NCBI GenBank assembly: GCA_963667145.1
Contig: OY762943.1
Span: 434,001 to 498,000 of the forward strand
DNA: 64,000 nt
Reading direction: 5' to 3'
Source: G963667145 sp963667145
Lineage (GTDB): Bacteria; Cloacimonadota; Cloacimonadia; G963667145
The notes under the pieces are model-generated. The model made no database searches, was not told the origin of the DNA, and saw only the letters and a list, made by a program, of their open reading frames with translations. Below are positions 30,572 to 39,756 of the stretch, one piece after another (position 1 is the stretch's first letter; each line of letters starts with the position of its first letter). The translations under genes were made by a program, and so were the position numbers.

Positions 30572-32815
30572 TTATTCGTCGTATTTTTCTTTAAAACCTT
30601 CCGTTTTAATTTGTCGTATCTTAGACTTTAGAGCAGACAAAATTGGTTGATAATTTCTCTTTTTAGCAAAAGGGACTAACTCATTTCCAAAAATAAGATA
30701 AAAATACGCCGACAAATTCTCAGCAAGCAAAGAATAGAACGCCAGTTGAGCAGGGTCTAAATTGTTTTTGCTTCCAGTTTTGAAATCGTACAAACCATCC
30801 TTGGTCAAATAATCCAACCGCCCTCGCAAAGCTATATCGTGTTCAGGGAAATACTTTTCAAAACTTTTTTCGCATTCCCCATCATCTTGTTTATACTCAG
30901 AAGCAAAATGTTTCAAACTCTTTTTGATGGTTTCCACTGTGTATTTTTCAAAATATATCTTGTGGTAATTGTTGGGCAGTTTGTCAAAATATTGAAGCAA
31001 AACTTTTTCAGCTATCTCCGAAATATTTTCGTTCGCTCCTCCTTGAAGATACAGTTGAAAAATCTTGTGGGCTATCTCCCCAAGCAAATTATTTTCGATG
31101 CTTCGTGACGGCAAATTGAACTCCCTGATTTTCAGAACACAATTAAGATAGTAATTCTCCGCATTTTCCAGCAAACTCTTGGCTTCGCTATAAGAGAAAT
31201 TGTTCAAATCCTCACCCGCATACGGGAAAATAAACTCTTTCTCTTTTTCAGGATTATGAGCATCCTCGCTCGGCAAAATCAACGACAACAACTCATTTAA
31301 ATTCAAGTCGTTATGCTCAGTAAAATTCACATCCAAGTCGGAAGCGTTCAACTCTTCCAAAACAGATGCAATTTGAATGTTGTTGCTCGGCTCTTCGTAG
31401 GTATAAATGGTGGTGTGCTCAGAGGTTGTGAGCAAAGAAAAAAACAAATATTTGCGAATTCTCTTGGTTTGCTCCTTAGTCAAAAGTCCTAAATTTTTCT
31501 TTTGCTCCTCACTAAAAAAATCAGCATCACTACAAAAACTGTTTAGGAACCCTTCAGTTGCATCATAAATAGCAAAACTATCCATTGAAACCTTGGTAAT
31601 CAAAGGCTTGATTTTGACCTTACTTTTATCCTCAGCAACAATTTCCGTGGCGTTCTTGCTCAAAAAATAGTCCAAAGCCTGCAGAGGACTGAGTTCAACA
31701 GTTTTGTTTAATTCTCTTATCTCTTCCACTTTGTTCAAATAAATAGAATTATCATCCAACTTCTCTAAATAAGAAAAGAAAAAATCAAAATTAGTGCAGA
31801 ACTCCCGAATGAAAGCAAGAAATTCCGCTTTTATCTCACTATTCGGCAAAAACTTATATTGCTTATTTATCAAATTTAGAACAAATTCCTTATTAAGGAC
31901 ATTTTCGACACAATTTTCACTTTCCCAAGGATTTATCAAAACCAAATTCAACAGATTATGCAAAGGAATTCTATCATCTTTAATGCTTTCTATAAGCTCT
32001 TTGAGAGTCGACAGGTAGCGAAAAACTTTCTTATCCTTAAGCAAAATATCGTTGCCAAAAATATCGAAAGCTGTCGCAGATTTCTTGCCATATGCAAGCC
32101 TAACACCGTCATTAACCAAAGCGGCGTCCATGAAAAATTTATCTTCGTATCGCTTTATCTCAATTTTCGGGAAAGAAAGTTTTTCAAAATCTTTTATTTT
32201 GAAATCACAAAGACAAAAATCTTCTTTATCATACATAGACTCGGAGAATGGAAACGCAAATTCAATCTCTTTATTTGTGCTTTTCAACCATTTTGCTTGT
32301 TTGGGAGTAATATTCAGACAGTCGTAAAAAACAAGCGAACTATCGTAAAGCAATTCGCCACCATATTCAAAATTTTCGACCTCGTCATCCGCAAATCCCA
32401 TTGACCTGATTTGTTGCAGATATTTTCCCCTGTACCCTAGTTGCCTCTTCCAACGTTTCATCTGGTTTGGAGCTAAATTTTTCTCTATCTCTTCCAGTTC
32501 AACCGACAATCCATTAACCTCTTTCCAAAAAGAGAAAAATCGCTTTGCCTTATCGGAAGTATCCTCAAAGCTCTCGCCACTGGCACATACTCGCCAAAAA
32601 ACCAACTCCTTAAGCTCCTGAGGTATTAAAGGGAAAGCGGAATAATCCTGCAATCCAGCAAAGAATTGCTCCTGTGTAAGAAAACTGCTCCGAGGAATTA
32701 TTCCTGAAGATTGCATTTTGTAAACACATCGCTTCAAATGAAAATCATCGGGAAAAACGTATATCTTGTCGGCACAAAGAGATAAAGCCGAAACATCAAA
32801 CTTAAAATTAATCAT
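30572..32815 (-). CDS. Large PD-(D/E)XK nuclease-family protein, AddB-like C-terminus
   Basis: This is a 747-residue protein whose only recognisable domain is a RecB/Cas4-type nuclease at the C-terminus: a histidine in LLGEIAHKIFQLYL, then RGRLDYL (D667), YDFKTGS (D677, K679) and the QLAFY motif (Q691). Its long N-terminal part resembles the degenerate helicase half of AddB-type subunits only in length and layout, and I see no Walker A. No AddA/RecB helicase gene is adjacent. The ATG at 32815 is preferred over an upstream in-frame TTG that adds a hydrophobic stretch. A double-strand-break repair role is inferred. Confidence 0.78.
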   Translation of the reverse strand: MINFKFDVSALSLCADKIYVFPDDFHLKRCVYKMQSSGIIPRSSFLTQEQFFAGLQDYSAFPLIPQELKELVFWRVCASGESFEDTSDKAKRFFSFWKEVNGLSVELEEIEKNLAPNQMKRWKRQLGYRGKYLQQIRSMGFADDEVENFEYGGELLYDSSLVFYDCLNITPKQAKWLKSTNKEIEFAFPFSESMYDKEDFCLCDFKIKDFEKLSFPKIEIKRYEDKFFMDAALVNDGVRLAYGKKSATAFDIFGNDILLKDKKVFRYLSTLKELIESIKDDRIPLHNLLNLVLINPWESENCVENVLNKEFVLNLINKQYKFLPNSEIKAEFLAFIREFCTNFDFFFSYLEKLDDNSIYLNKVEEIRELNKTVELSPLQALDYFLSKNATEIVAEDKSKVKIKPLITKVSMDSFAIYDATEGFLNSFCSDADFFSEEQKKNLGLLTKEQTKRIRKYLFFSLLTTSEHTTIYTYEEPSNNIQIASVLEELNASDLDVNFTEHNDLNLNELLSLILPSEDAHNPEKEKEFIFPYAGEDLNNFSYSEAKSLLENAENYYLNCVLKIREFNLPSRSIENNLLGEIAHKIFQLYLQGGANENISEIAEKVLLQYFDKLPNNYHKIYFEKYTVETIKKSLKHFASEYKQDDGECEKSFEKYFPEHDIALRGRLDYLTKDGLYDFKTGSKNNLDPAQLAFYSLLAENLSAYFYLIFGNELVPFAKKRNYQPILSALKSKIRQIKTEGFKEKYDE

Positions 32816-32861
32816 AACGGAACAAATCGAAAAAGCAAACAAAATGTCAATCAAACTAAAC

Positions 32862-32893
32862 AAAAAAAGCGGAAACTAAAATAGTCTCCGCTT
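32862..32893 (-). terminator. Intrinsic terminator after the BMP-family gene
   Basis: On the minus strand AAGCGGAGACTA pairs with TAGTTTCCGCTT (12 bp with one wobble) around three bases, followed by seven T. It lies 18 bases after the stop of the binding-protein gene at 32911. Confidence 0.9.
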
Positions 32894-32910
32894 AAATCTA
32901 AAAAATAAAA

Positions 32911-33996
32911 TTATTTTTTATTACCTACAACGTTATCAACAAGCCAGTCCATGCTCAAAAGTTCTTGAGGTTTCATAACTTGACCTTTTTTAACTCTGAG
33001 TTTTCCGTCTTGATCTTTGATAGGACCTTCGAAGATTTTGTATTCACCAGAAATAATCTTGGCTTTCATGTCTTCAACTTTCTTTTGTACTTTCTTAGGT
33101 ACATTTTTGGTGAAAGGAGTAAGTCCAGCTACACCAGTGCTGATGTCTGGCCAAAATTCAGAAGGACCTTGAGCTTTCCAAGTTCCTTTATGAACAGCTT
33201 CAGCAACCATCTTGTAGATAACTCCCCAATGCCATACAACTGAAGTAAGGCTTTTTGTAGGAGCGTAAGCACTCATGTCGTTGTCATGACCGATAGCCCA
33301 AACACCTGCTTTTTCAGCAGCTTGTTGAGGAGCTGGAGAGTCTCCACCTTGAGTAATAACATCACAACCTTGCTCAATCATAGATTTAGCAGCGTCCATC
33401 TCTTTTGCAGGATCGAACCATGAACCAACCCATACAACTTGTACTTTGGCATCTTTATTAACAGACTTAACACCAAGAGCAAAAGCATCAACAAGACGAT
33501 AAATCTCAGGAATAGCGATAGGTGCCACATAACCGATTTTGTTCGACTTTGTCATCATTCCGGCTACCATACCGCCCAAGAATTTAGCTTGGTAGATTTT
33601 ACCATAATATGTTCCCATATTTTTAGCGGTTTTGTATCCAGAACAATGCATGATAACTACATTAGGATTATCTTCGGCAACTCCCATTGCTTGATCCATA
33701 TAACCAAATGAAGTAGCGAAAATGAGGTTACATTTTCCCAATTTAATCATTTGAGTCATTGCTTTGGTAGCTTCGGAGCTTTCCGGAACTTCCTCTTTTT
33801 TCATGATGTTCTTAACGTAAGGCAAATCTCTTAAAGACTCGATACCATCATCATGGGCTTGAGTCCAACCTCCGTCGCGAGCAGGACCGATATATACGGC
33901 ACCAACTCTCAACTCGTCCACACCTGCAGCCATCAAACTTACCGTCAAAGACAGCATAGCCACAACTGCGAGAAACAATTTTGCACTTTTTCTCAT
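32911..33996 (-). CDS. BMP-family ABC transporter substrate-binding protein
   Basis: This is a periplasmic binding protein of the Bmp/PnrA/TmpC group, whose characterised members bind purine nucleosides. The signal peptide (AKLFLAVVAMLSLTVSLMAA) is followed by LRVGAVYIGPARDGGWTQAH, QMIKLGKCNLIFATSFGYMD, AKFLGGMVAGMM, QGGDSPAPQQAAEK and VWAIGHDNDM. Three ATG codons occur in a row after AAGGAG. I chose the third, which has a 6-base spacing. It has its own terminator and diverges from its ATPase and permease genes across 225 bases, so subunit ratio can be set separately. Confidence 0.92.
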   Translation of the reverse strand: MRKSAKLFLAVVAMLSLTVSLMAAGVDELRVGAVYIGPARDGGWTQAHDDGIESLRDLPYVKNIMKKEEVPESSEATKAMTQMIKLGKCNLIFATSFGYMDQAMGVAEDNPNVVIMHCSGYKTAKNMGTYYGKIYQAKFLGGMVAGMMTKSNKIGYVAPIAIPEIYRLVDAFALGVKSVNKDAKVQVVWVGSWFDPAKEMDAAKSMIEQGCDVITQGGDSPAPQQAAEKAGVWAIGHDNDMSAYAPTKSLTSVVWHWGVIYKMVAEAVHKGTWKAQGPSEFWPDISTGVAGLTPFTKNVPKKVQKKVEDMKAKIISGEYKIFEGPIKDQDGKLRVKKGQVMKPQELLSMDWLVDNVVGNKK

Positions 33997-34221
33997 CATC
34001 ATCTCCTTGTTTTGTGATATTTCTTTGACTAAAGTGAAAGAGCCTTTTTATATGTCAAACTTTTTTTTCGATTACGACCATCTTTTTTTTTACGCTCAAA
34101 AACCTATATTTTTTAGGACAAAATTTAATTGAAATTTTTCCTTGCCACGTTATTTGTCGTGCATTTGCGTGGTCGAGAAATTACAATGTTTTATTTAATA
34201 ACTGTTTGATTAGGAGGAAGC

Positions 34222-35742
34222 TTGAGTGATATTCTAGTGAAAATGAATAAAATCAATAAAAGTTTCTTTGGAAACAAAGCTAACAACGATATTGATTTTG
34301 TTCTCAAGAAGGGCGAAATTCACGCTCTGCTCGGCGAAAACGGTGCTGGCAAAACGACTTTAATGAATATATTAACAGGCGTTTATCAGCAAGATTCCGG
34401 TACTATCGAATTTGACGGAAAACCTTTCAAATTAAATTTTCCAGGTGAAGCTTTGCAAAAGGGTATTGGCATGGTTCACCAGAGGCTTTCCCTCGTGGGT
34501 AGCCTCACTATTTTGGAGAATATAATTTTGGGATTGCCGTCAAACAAAGCGTGGCTTGACATGAAAGAGCGTAAAGAGCTAATCATGGACTACGCCAAAA
34601 AATTTGACTTTAAACTTGATTGGGATGCCAGATGCGATCAAGTGCCTATCGGGGTGAGGCAAAAAGCTGAAATTCTGAAGATGCTGGTACGTGATGTGCA
34701 AGTGCTGATAGTTGACGAACCAACCACAGTACTTACCAAGCAGGAAGCCGACAATTTGTTGGAGACCTTCAAGAAAATTGCTTCAACCGGCAAAGGGGTA
34801 ATTTTTATCACACACAAGATGCCGGAAGTTTTCAAGGTTGCCGATATCATCACCGTTATGCGGAAAGGCGACAAAATCGGGACTATTGCCACGGACAAAG
34901 TGCAACCCAAGGAACTCTCCGTGATGATGGTTGGCGAGAAAGAGACAATTATTTTCGATCGCAAAGACGTCAACTGCTCAGACTGCACTATAGTCGTGGA
35001 AAATCTGACTGTCGGAGGAGAAGTTCCCACTGTTGACAAAATCAGCTTCAGCATCAAGAAGGGAGAAATTTTGGGAATTGCTGGAGTTACTGGTAACGGG
35101 CAATACGAGTTGATGGAAGCTATCATGGGGATTATGCCCGTCAAGTCGGGGAAAATTTTTCTGAATAACAAAGACATTACAAAATCCAGCATCTGCGAAA
35201 GAATCGATGCGGGCATCAGCTACATTCCCAGCGACAGAGTTAATGTGGGAGTTGCTGGAAACAGACCTATTTGGGAAAACTCCGTGTGCAAAATTTATCG
35301 CAAAGAAGGTTATCAAAAAAGAAGTTTTTTGAACATCAAAAAGCTGAAAGAATACACTGAGTGCAACATTCTGGAAAAATACGACGTTCTACACCCAGGA
35401 ATGAACTTCCCAGCGGTTTTATGCTCTGGTGGTAACTTGCAAAAGATTATCATCGCCAGAGAAATCGAAGCGGGAAGCGACCTTTTTATCTGCTCATACC
35501 CAACCAGAGGATTGGATGTGGGTGCAACAGATTTTGTCAGAAAGTCACTTTTGGATTTGCGAAATCAAGGGAAATCTGTCTTGTTGGTTTCCAGCGATTT
35601 TGACGAACTCTTCGGACTCGCCGATAATTTAGCTGTGATGTACGAAGGCAAGTTTATGGGTCAATTCAAAAACGGTGACTATGACATCAGCGAAATTGGT
35701 TTGATGATGAGTGGTACTCATCAAGAAGATTTGGATAAATAA
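34222..35742 (+). CDS. BMP-type ABC transporter ATPase with two ABC domains, TTG start
   Basis: This ATPase powers import through the two permeases downstream. The first ABC domain is canonical (GENGAGKT at 38-45, DEPTTVLTKQEAD). The second has the degenerate Walker A GVTGNGQYEL (no lysine) but a good signature LCSGGNLQK and PTRGLDVGA, a pattern shared with sugar and nucleoside ATPases of this class. The second Walker B glutamate region reads ICSYPTRG. The start is TTG at 34222, backed by TAGGAGGA just upstream. An ATG 21 bases inside is the alternative. Confidence 0.92.
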   Translation: MSDILVKMNKINKSFFGNKANNDIDFVLKKGEIHALLGENGAGKTTLMNILTGVYQQDSGTIEFDGKPFKLNFPGEALQKGIGMVHQRLSLVGSLTILENIILGLPSNKAWLDMKERKELIMDYAKKFDFKLDWDARCDQVPIGVRQKAEILKMLVRDVQVLIVDEPTTVLTKQEADNLLETFKKIASTGKGVIFITHKMPEVFKVADIITVMRKGDKIGTIATDKVQPKELSVMMVGEKETIIFDRKDVNCSDCTIVVENLTVGGEVPTVDKISFSIKKGEILGIAGVTGNGQYELMEAIMGIMPVKSGKIFLNNKDITKSSICERIDAGISYIPSDRVNVGVAGNRPIWENSVCKIYRKEGYQKRSFLNIKKLKEYTECNILEKYDVLHPGMNFPAVLCSGGNLQKIIIAREIEAGSDLFICSYPTRGLDVGATDFVRKSLLDLRNQGKSVLLVSSDFDELFGLADNLAVMYEGKFMGQFKNGDYDISEIGLMMSGTHQEDLDK

Positions 35743-35756
35743 AAGGAGCTTAACTA

Positions 35757-36821
35757 ATGATGAAATTAAAATTAATCCAAAAAGAAAGAGTTAACGCCAA
35801 AATGGATGTGGGTATCTCTTTGATTGCCATATGCATTGCTTTTATTGTTTGCGGGATTATTGTGGCTCTCAAGGGTGTGAACCCTCTTGAAGCGTTTTGG
35901 GTGTCTCTGGACACTACTCTTTTTACTACATACGGAATTAGTGAAGTTTTGGTAAAAGCTACCCCTCTTCTATTTTGCGGGCTTGCAGTAGGCATAGCTC
36001 TCACCAGCACAGTGTGGAATATCGGTGCCGACGGACAACTCTACATCGGAGCAATGTTTGCCACGGCTATCGTAATGCATCTACCCACTATGCCAAGGTT
36101 TATCGAATTATCTTTGATGATTGTAGCAGGTGGTGTCGGTGGAGCTTTCTGGGCTTTTATTCCTGCATTTTTAAAAATACGCTTCAAAGTGGACGAAATC
36201 ATAACGACGTTGCTTCTGAACTATGTTGCCGTCTATTTGGTTGACCATTTGATTTTTGGAATATGGAAAAATGAAGACAACTACCCATTCACTCCAGAAT
36301 TTCCCGTGGAAGCACGACTGCCCCTTCTCGGATTTGAGCGAGTTCACTTCGGGCTAATTTTGGCAATTATAGCTACGGTTATCATCTATCTGCTCATGAA
36401 ATATTCAACATGGGGCTACAAAGTTCGCCTTACTGGAGCATCCACCAAATCCGCAAATTACTCGGGAATTAACGTGAAAAAAGTGATGTTTTCGGTTTTC
36501 TTGGTGAGTGGTGTGCTTGCAGGACTTGCCGGAATGAGCGAAGTAGCTGGTGTACAGTACAAATTGCAACATCAACTCTCCATGGGCTACGGTTTCACAG
36601 GGATTATCGTTGCTTGGCTTGCTCGTGCCAATCCGATTGGAATTGTCATTTATGCCATCTTCATGAGTGCTGTCATCACGGCATCAGAAATGTTGGAAAT
36701 GTTGATGGGATTGCCTGCATCTATGGGAACCATCGCTCAAGGAATTATCTTGTTCGCTATCTTGGGTAGTGAACTTTTCAAGAATTATAACATCAAAGTG
36801 GTGGGAAAGGAGAAAAGCTAA
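35757..36821 (+). CDS. BMP-type ABC transporter permease 1
   Basis: This inner-membrane permease (354 residues, about eight to ten helices) is of the branched-chain/ribose-like superfamily used by nucleoside importers. Motifs include GVNPLEAFWVSLDTTLFTTY, LTSTVWNIGADGQLYIGAMF, FKVDEIITTLLLNYVAVYL and VRLTGASTKSANYSGINVKK. An AAAGGAG site precedes the ATG. It pairs with the next permease as a heterodimer. Confidence 0.92.
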   Translation: MMKLKLIQKERVNAKMDVGISLIAICIAFIVCGIIVALKGVNPLEAFWVSLDTTLFTTYGISEVLVKATPLLFCGLAVGIALTSTVWNIGADGQLYIGAMFATAIVMHLPTMPRFIELSLMIVAGGVGGAFWAFIPAFLKIRFKVDEIITTLLLNYVAVYLVDHLIFGIWKNEDNYPFTPEFPVEARLPLLGFERVHFGLILAIIATVIIYLLMKYSTWGYKVRLTGASTKSANYSGINVKKVMFSVFLVSGVLAGLAGMSEVAGVQYKLQHQLSMGYGFTGIIVAWLARANPIGIVIYAIFMSAVITASEMLEMLMGLPASMGTIAQGIILFAILGSELFKNYNIKVVGKEKS

Positions 36822-36822
36822 T

Positions 36823-37755
36823 ATGAGTTGGTATACAGTTTTACAGTCAATATTGATTACAGGTGTCGCTAGTGGCACAGTCGTCTTGTTCGCCACTATC
36901 GGAGAAATTATCACGGAAAAATCAGGAATTTGTAACCTTGGTATAGAAGGGATGATGCTCATGGGAGCTTGTGTTGGATTTGGCACAGCCTTTCACTACA
37001 ATAGCATCGCTCTGGGGGTTATAGTTGCTGGGATTGTGGGGTTATTGCTCGCTTTGATTTTCGCTTTTCTAACCATTACCCTGAGGACAAACCAATACGT
37101 AACTGGAATTGCGTTGACCACCTTTGGTACAGGACTTAGTGCTATGTTGGGCGAAGAATTGATTGGCAAATCTCTGTCTCATCATCTCCCCAATATTACC
37201 ATTCCTCTTTTGTCCAAAATTCCTCTTATTGGTCCTGTATTTTTCGATCACAACATTTTGGTTTACCTCGGTTATATTTTGGTGATTTGTGCTTGGATTT
37301 TCCTGAACAAAACCAAATACGGTCTCGGTGTGAAAGCTGCTGGTGAAGAGCCTCTCGCCAGTGAGATTATGGGAATACACGTTATCAAAATCAGGTACCT
37401 CTGCACCATTTTCGGAGGATTTTTGGCAGGGATTGCCGGAGCTTATCTATCCCTGTGCTACACACCTTTCTGGGTGGAAAAAATGACATCAGGAAAAGGT
37501 TGGATTGTTATCGCTTTGGTCATCTTCGCCAACTGGAATCCCTATTACGCATTCGGCGGAGCTTTCCTTTTTGGTATTTTGGAAGCTATGCAACCCAGAC
37601 TTCAAGCGATGGGATTCAACGTGCCAACTTTCCTCTTGAATACTATTCCCTACCTTGCTACTATCGCTTTCTTGCTCTATGTTAACCTGAGAGGAAGAAT
37701 CACACAAACTCCGAAATCTCTGGGAATACCTTACTTCAGAGAAAATAGAGACTAA
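36823..37755 (+). CDS. BMP-type ABC transporter permease 2
   Basis: This is the second permease of the importer: 310 residues from the ATG at 36823, which follows the stop of permease 1 by one base and has an AAAGGAG. It shows LFATIGEIITEKSGICNLGI, EGMMLMGACVGFGTA, TNQYVTGIALTTFGTGLSAM and VKAAGEEPLASEIMGIHV, typical of the shorter partner in nucleoside BMP systems. A terminator follows. Confidence 0.92.
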   Translation: MSWYTVLQSILITGVASGTVVLFATIGEIITEKSGICNLGIEGMMLMGACVGFGTAFHYNSIALGVIVAGIVGLLLALIFAFLTITLRTNQYVTGIALTTFGTGLSAMLGEELIGKSLSHHLPNITIPLLSKIPLIGPVFFDHNILVYLGYILVICAWIFLNKTKYGLGVKAAGEEPLASEIMGIHVIKIRYLCTIFGGFLAGIAGAYLSLCYTPFWVEKMTSGKGWIVIALVIFANWNPYYAFGGAFLFGILEAMQPRLQAMGFNVPTFLLNTIPYLATIAFLLYVNLRGRITQTPKSLGIPYFRENRD

Positions 37756-37773
37756 CAGAATTTAAACATAACG

Positions 37774-37805
37774 AAAGCCGAACGAACAATTCGGCTTTTT
37801 TTTGT
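37774..37805 (+). terminator. Intrinsic terminator of the BMP transporter operon
   Basis: AAAGCCGAA pairs with TTCGGCTTT (9 bp) around seven bases, followed by a run of T, 19 bases after the permease 2 stop. Confidence 0.92.
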
Positions 37806-37807
37806 GT

Positions 37808-38428
37808 TCAATTATTTTCTTTCAAAGAAAAACACGGAAAATGTATTTTGTAATGTACCACAACTAGTCTGCTAATAATAATGAAAACTATCGGCAAAAT
37901 TTTGGTTAAATACACAATATCACAATGAATATTAAGCAAATAGAAAAGTATTCCGCCGATTATCGAAATGGTAGCATAAATTTCCTGCTTAAAGATGATA
38001 GGAACATCTCCGACTAAAATATCACGCAAAATACCGCCGAAAGCTCCCGTAACTGTTCCCAAGATGATGCAAACTAAAAAATTGAGATTAAAATCAATTC
38101 CTATCTGAACTCCCAAAACAGTGAAGAGAGCCAGACCGACAGCATCAAAAATAAAAAAAGTTCGTCGCAAATAACTCAGATAATTTCTGAAGACAATAGC
38201 AAAAATTGTTCCCAATAAGATTATGTAAATATAAAGTATTTCGTGTAGCCAAAACACTGTTTTGTCATTCAATAACATATCTCTGAGAGTTCCTCCACCA
38301 ACAGCTGTAACAAAGGCAATTATGGCAACACCAAAAGCATCAAACTTTTTCTGCATCGCCGTCAAAGCTCCAGAAACAGCCATAAAGAAAACTCCAGCAA
38401 GTCCGAGATAATCCAAAATTAAATTCAT
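37808..38428 (-). CDS. TRIC/UPF0126 cation channel-like membrane protein
   Basis: This 206-residue inner-membrane protein has about seven hydrophobic helices arranged as two repeats. Each repeat carries the family's glycine motif: FVTAVGGGTLRDML and TVTGAFGGILRDILVGDVP. The family (YicG/UPF0126) has the fold of trimeric intracellular cation channels and conducts monovalent cations. GAGGAA precedes the ATG at 38428. An upstream in-frame TTG is less likely. It runs convergent to the transporter operon. Confidence 0.86.
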   Translation of the reverse strand: MNLILDYLGLAGVFFMAVSGALTAMQKKFDAFGVAIIAFVTAVGGGTLRDMLLNDKTVFWLHEILYIYIILLGTIFAIVFRNYLSYLRRTFFIFDAVGLALFTVLGVQIGIDFNLNFLVCIILGTVTGAFGGILRDILVGDVPIIFKQEIYATISIIGGILFYLLNIHCDIVYLTKILPIVFIIISRLVVVHYKIHFPCFSLKENN

Positions 38429-38441
38429 TTCCTCTTCTCCC

Positions 38442-38481
38442 AAAAAAATAACGCCCTGTCGAACTAATTCGTCAAGGCGTT
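38442..38481 (-). terminator. Intrinsic terminator after the DUF1015 gene
   Basis: On the minus strand AACGCC and inner bases TGACGAA pair with TTCGACA and GGCGTT to give an interrupted 14-bp stem, followed by a seven-T run. It lies just after the stop at 38501 and overlaps the ribosome-site region of the TRIC gene. Confidence 0.8.
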
Positions 38482-38500
38482 AAAATAAACATTATTCAAA

Positions 38501-39739
38501 TCAGTCCAAAAGGTTGACCACCAAGCCTGACCTGAGCTTCGGCTCAAACCAAGTAGATTTTGGAGGCATAATCTTGCCAGCATCAGCGATATTCATCAAC
38601 TGCTCGATAGAAGTCGGATAAAGAGCAAAAGCTACTGCTTCGCCACCGTCAACTCTCTTGGAAAGCTCGCCCAAACCTCTGATGCCACCAACAAAGTCAA
38701 TTCTCTTGCTGGTTTTAGGGTCTTGAATATCCAATAGCGGTGCCAAAAGATTTTCTTGCAAAATCGAAGTATCCAAAACGCCAATAACACTGCTATTATC
38801 AATGATTTCAGGCTTTACAGTGAGTTTATACCAACTACCTGCCAAGTACATAGAGAACTCGTGCATCTTGCTCGGCTTTTGCTCTCCACTGAGTTTTTCC
38901 ACAATAAATTTTTCTCCCACTTTGGACAAAAACTCCTCAACAGAATGTCCGTTCAAATCTTGCACAATTCGATTGTAATCCATTATATACAAATGAGTTG
39001 CAGGGAATAGAACAGACAAAAAGAAATTGTAACCCTCTTCGCCTGTATGATTTGGGTTGGCATCTCTTTTGCGTTTGCCAACTATCGCTGCACTGGCAGA
39101 ACGATGATGTCCATCTGCTACATACAAATAGTCTATTTTGGCAAACTCGCTTTCCAATTTCGCAATCACAGCGTCATCGGAAATTTTCCAAAGAGTGTGT
39201 TGCACTCCGTCGCCACAGTCAAAGTCGTACAGTGGAGCATTTTTCATCTCATTGCTAACAATCGCATCAATTTCAGCTTTATCACGATAAGTCAAAAAAA
39301 TCGGTCCAGCATTTGCATTTTGCGTCTCAACATGTTTTACCCTGTCGGCTTCTTTGTCGGAACGAGTTTTCTCGTGTTTTTTGATGATGTCGTTTTCATA
39401 GTCTTCCACAGAAGCACCAACCACCAACCCAACTTGGCTCACATTCTTCCACACAAGCTTGTAAACGTACATCGTCGGCTTTTCGTCCCTAACGAACACA
39501 CCCTCTTCATAGAAGCGATAAAGGTTCTCTTTCCCCTTTTGATAAACTTCGTCCGAATACAAATCAACACTTTCTGGCAAATCAATTTCTGGTTTGACCA
39601 CATGCAAAAAACTGTACGGATTACCCTCTGCTTCCACCCTTGCTTCAGCAGAATTTAGCACATCATAAGGTCTAGACGCTACCTTATCCACTTTGTCCAA
39701 AGCTGGACGCAATCCTTTGATTCCTCTAATTTTCGCCAT
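38501..39739 (-). CDS. DUF1015 family protein
   Basis: This is a 412-residue cytosolic protein of a widespread uncharacterised family often found near serine or one-carbon genes. Typical segments are GIKGLRPALDKVDKVASRPY, YSFLHVVKPEIDLP, IKKHEKTRSDKEADRVKHVE, YVADGHHRSASAA and FALYPTSIEQLMNIADAG. The conserved DGHHR looks catalytic, but no reaction is established. It lies 17 bases after batE and ends at a clear terminator. Confidence 0.88.
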   Translation of the reverse strand: MAKIRGIKGLRPALDKVDKVASRPYDVLNSAEARVEAEGNPYSFLHVVKPEIDLPESVDLYSDEVYQKGKENLYRFYEEGVFVRDEKPTMYVYKLVWKNVSQVGLVVGASVEDYENDIIKKHEKTRSDKEADRVKHVETQNANAGPIFLTYRDKAEIDAIVSNEMKNAPLYDFDCGDGVQHTLWKISDDAVIAKLESEFAKIDYLYVADGHHRSASAAIVGKRKRDANPNHTGEEGYNFFLSVLFPATHLYIMDYNRIVQDLNGHSVEEFLSKVGEKFIVEKLSGEQKPSKMHEFSMYLAGSWYKLTVKPEIIDNSSVIGVLDTSILQENLLAPLLDIQDPKTSKRIDFVGGIRGLGELSKRVDGGEAVAFALYPTSIEQLMNIADAGKIMPPKSTWFEPKLRSGLVVNLLD

Positions 39740-39756
39740 CTGAATCTCCTTAAAAT

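Noticed and set aside
34145..34172. CCACG...CGTGG inverted repeat between the divergent BMP genes as an operator
   Set aside because: Arms are only 4-5 bases and could arise by chance; no second copy was seen.
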